From NCBI GenBank assembly GCA_023700885.1, contig JAMPYA010000146.1, positions 1 to 5,569 on the forward strand: a DNA stretch of 5,569 nucleotides, read 5' to 3'. Positions within the stretch are counted from its first letter, which is position 1. Every line of letters begins with the position of its first letter. Positions 5,267 through 5,569 of the stretch are shown here, in pieces. The notes under the pieces were generated by a model. The model made no database searches. It saw only the letters and a program-made list of their open reading frames with translations, and had not been told where the DNA came from. Position numbers and translations under genes: made by a program. The stretch is from Flavobacteriaceae bacterium (lineage in GTDB: Bacteria > Bacteroidota > Bacteroidia > Flavobacteriales > Flavobacteriaceae).

Positions 5267-5318
5267 ATTGAGATATTTAAAACCATTTTAGTTCAAGTAA
5301 TATTAATTTATTGAAAAT

Positions 5319-5352
5319 AAAAAGAGGATTTATTAAATAAATCCTCTTTTTT
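5319..5352. terminator. Bidirectional intrinsic terminator
   Basis: A perfect 15-base-pair stem (5319-5333 with 5337-5351, core GAGGATTTA) has an A run on its left shoulder and a T run on its right, so it can end transcripts from either strand. It is 52 bases past the lipoprotein stop (+) and 81 bases past the receptor stop (-). Confidence 0.88.
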
Positions 5353-5432
5353 ATTAAATCACTATTTACTTGTAAATATATCTTAATAAAGATTTGTGCA
5401 TTTTTTTTAGATAATTGTGTTATTTTATATCT

Positions 5433-5569
5433 CTAAAAAGAAACTCTTAAAGTAAAATTTGGTGTAATACCTAATGAATTTGAGTTTATTCGAGAAATCG
5501 ACTGATTAGTATCAACTTTATAATAAGTGTTTAACACATTTTTTTCATTAAATAAATTTAAAACAGAAA
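5433..5569 (-). CDS. C-terminus of a TonB-dependent outer-membrane receptor (5' part outside window)
   Basis: A minus-strand frame enters from the right edge and gives 44 residues before a TAG stop (plus-strand CTA at 5433-5435). The segment contains VLNLFNEKNVLNTYYK, then NSLGITPNFTLRVSF at the very end. The phrase NLFNEKNV and a closing beta strand of the form SLGxTPNxxxRVSF with terminal Phe are typical of the last strands of TonB-dependent receptor barrels in Bacteroidota; the terminal Phe is the usual barrel-assembly signal. Such receptors import siderophores, vitamins, glycans or peptides across the outer membrane, but the substrate cannot be read from this tail. It faces the lipoprotein gene, so the two are not in one operon. 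Confidence 0.75.
   Translation of the reverse strand, partial: SVLNLFNEKNVLNTYYKVDTNQSISRINSNSLGITPNFTLRVSF

Noticed and set aside
5353..5432. Possible small gene or RNA between the bidirectional terminator and the receptor tail
   Set aside because: It is AT-rich with no open frame, promoter match or stable hairpin that I can see; it reads as the 3' untranslated part of the receptor gene.

Overview
This looks like a chromosomal segment of a member of the Bacteroidota, most likely a flavobacterium. The grounds are the low GC content, start codons without Shine-Dalgarno sites, two strong matches to the Bacteroidota promoter pattern (TTG, 19 bases, TATATTTG), a flavobacterial-type HU protein, a START-like small protein, a lipoprotein with a near match to the surface export signal, and the tail of a TonB-dependent receptor. 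The organism call is inference from these features; no database was searched.

Layout. Bases 2-1371 (+) hold the end of a short RecQ helicase joined by a one-base stop/start overlap to fmt, the methionyl-tRNA formyltransferase gene. Bases 1419-1876 (+) are a self-contained HU unit: a 13-base direct repeat spaced 20 bases apart, a clear promoter, a ten-codon leader ORF whose stop overlaps the hup start, hup itself, and a strong hairpin terminator. Bases 1915-2842 (+) hold a small secreted protein of unknown function and a YqgE/AlgH family protein, 16 bases apart. Bases 2834-4078 (-) run the other way: a START-like domain protein, an intrinsic terminator, then a PLP-dependent class IV aminotransferase/lyase whose 3' end overlaps the YqgE gene by 9 bases.

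Bases 4165-4324 (+) are a complete tRNA-Met(CAT) transcription unit with promoter and terminator. After about 200 bases with only a small inverted repeat comes an acidic lipoprotein (4526-5266, +), then a long symmetric hairpin that can end transcription from both sides, and finally the C-terminus of a TonB-dependent outer-membrane receptor on the minus strand, cut by the window end.

Most genes are ordinary: translation (fmt, tRNA-Met), DNA repair (recQ), chromosome structure (hup), and probably folate or amino-acid metabolism (class IV enzyme). I see no defence system, mobile element or CRISPR array and do not claim a new system. The points most worth a second look are the regulatory layout in front of hup, the terminator-like hairpin just upstream of the class IV enzyme, and the unassigned acidic, probably surface-exposed lipoprotein.
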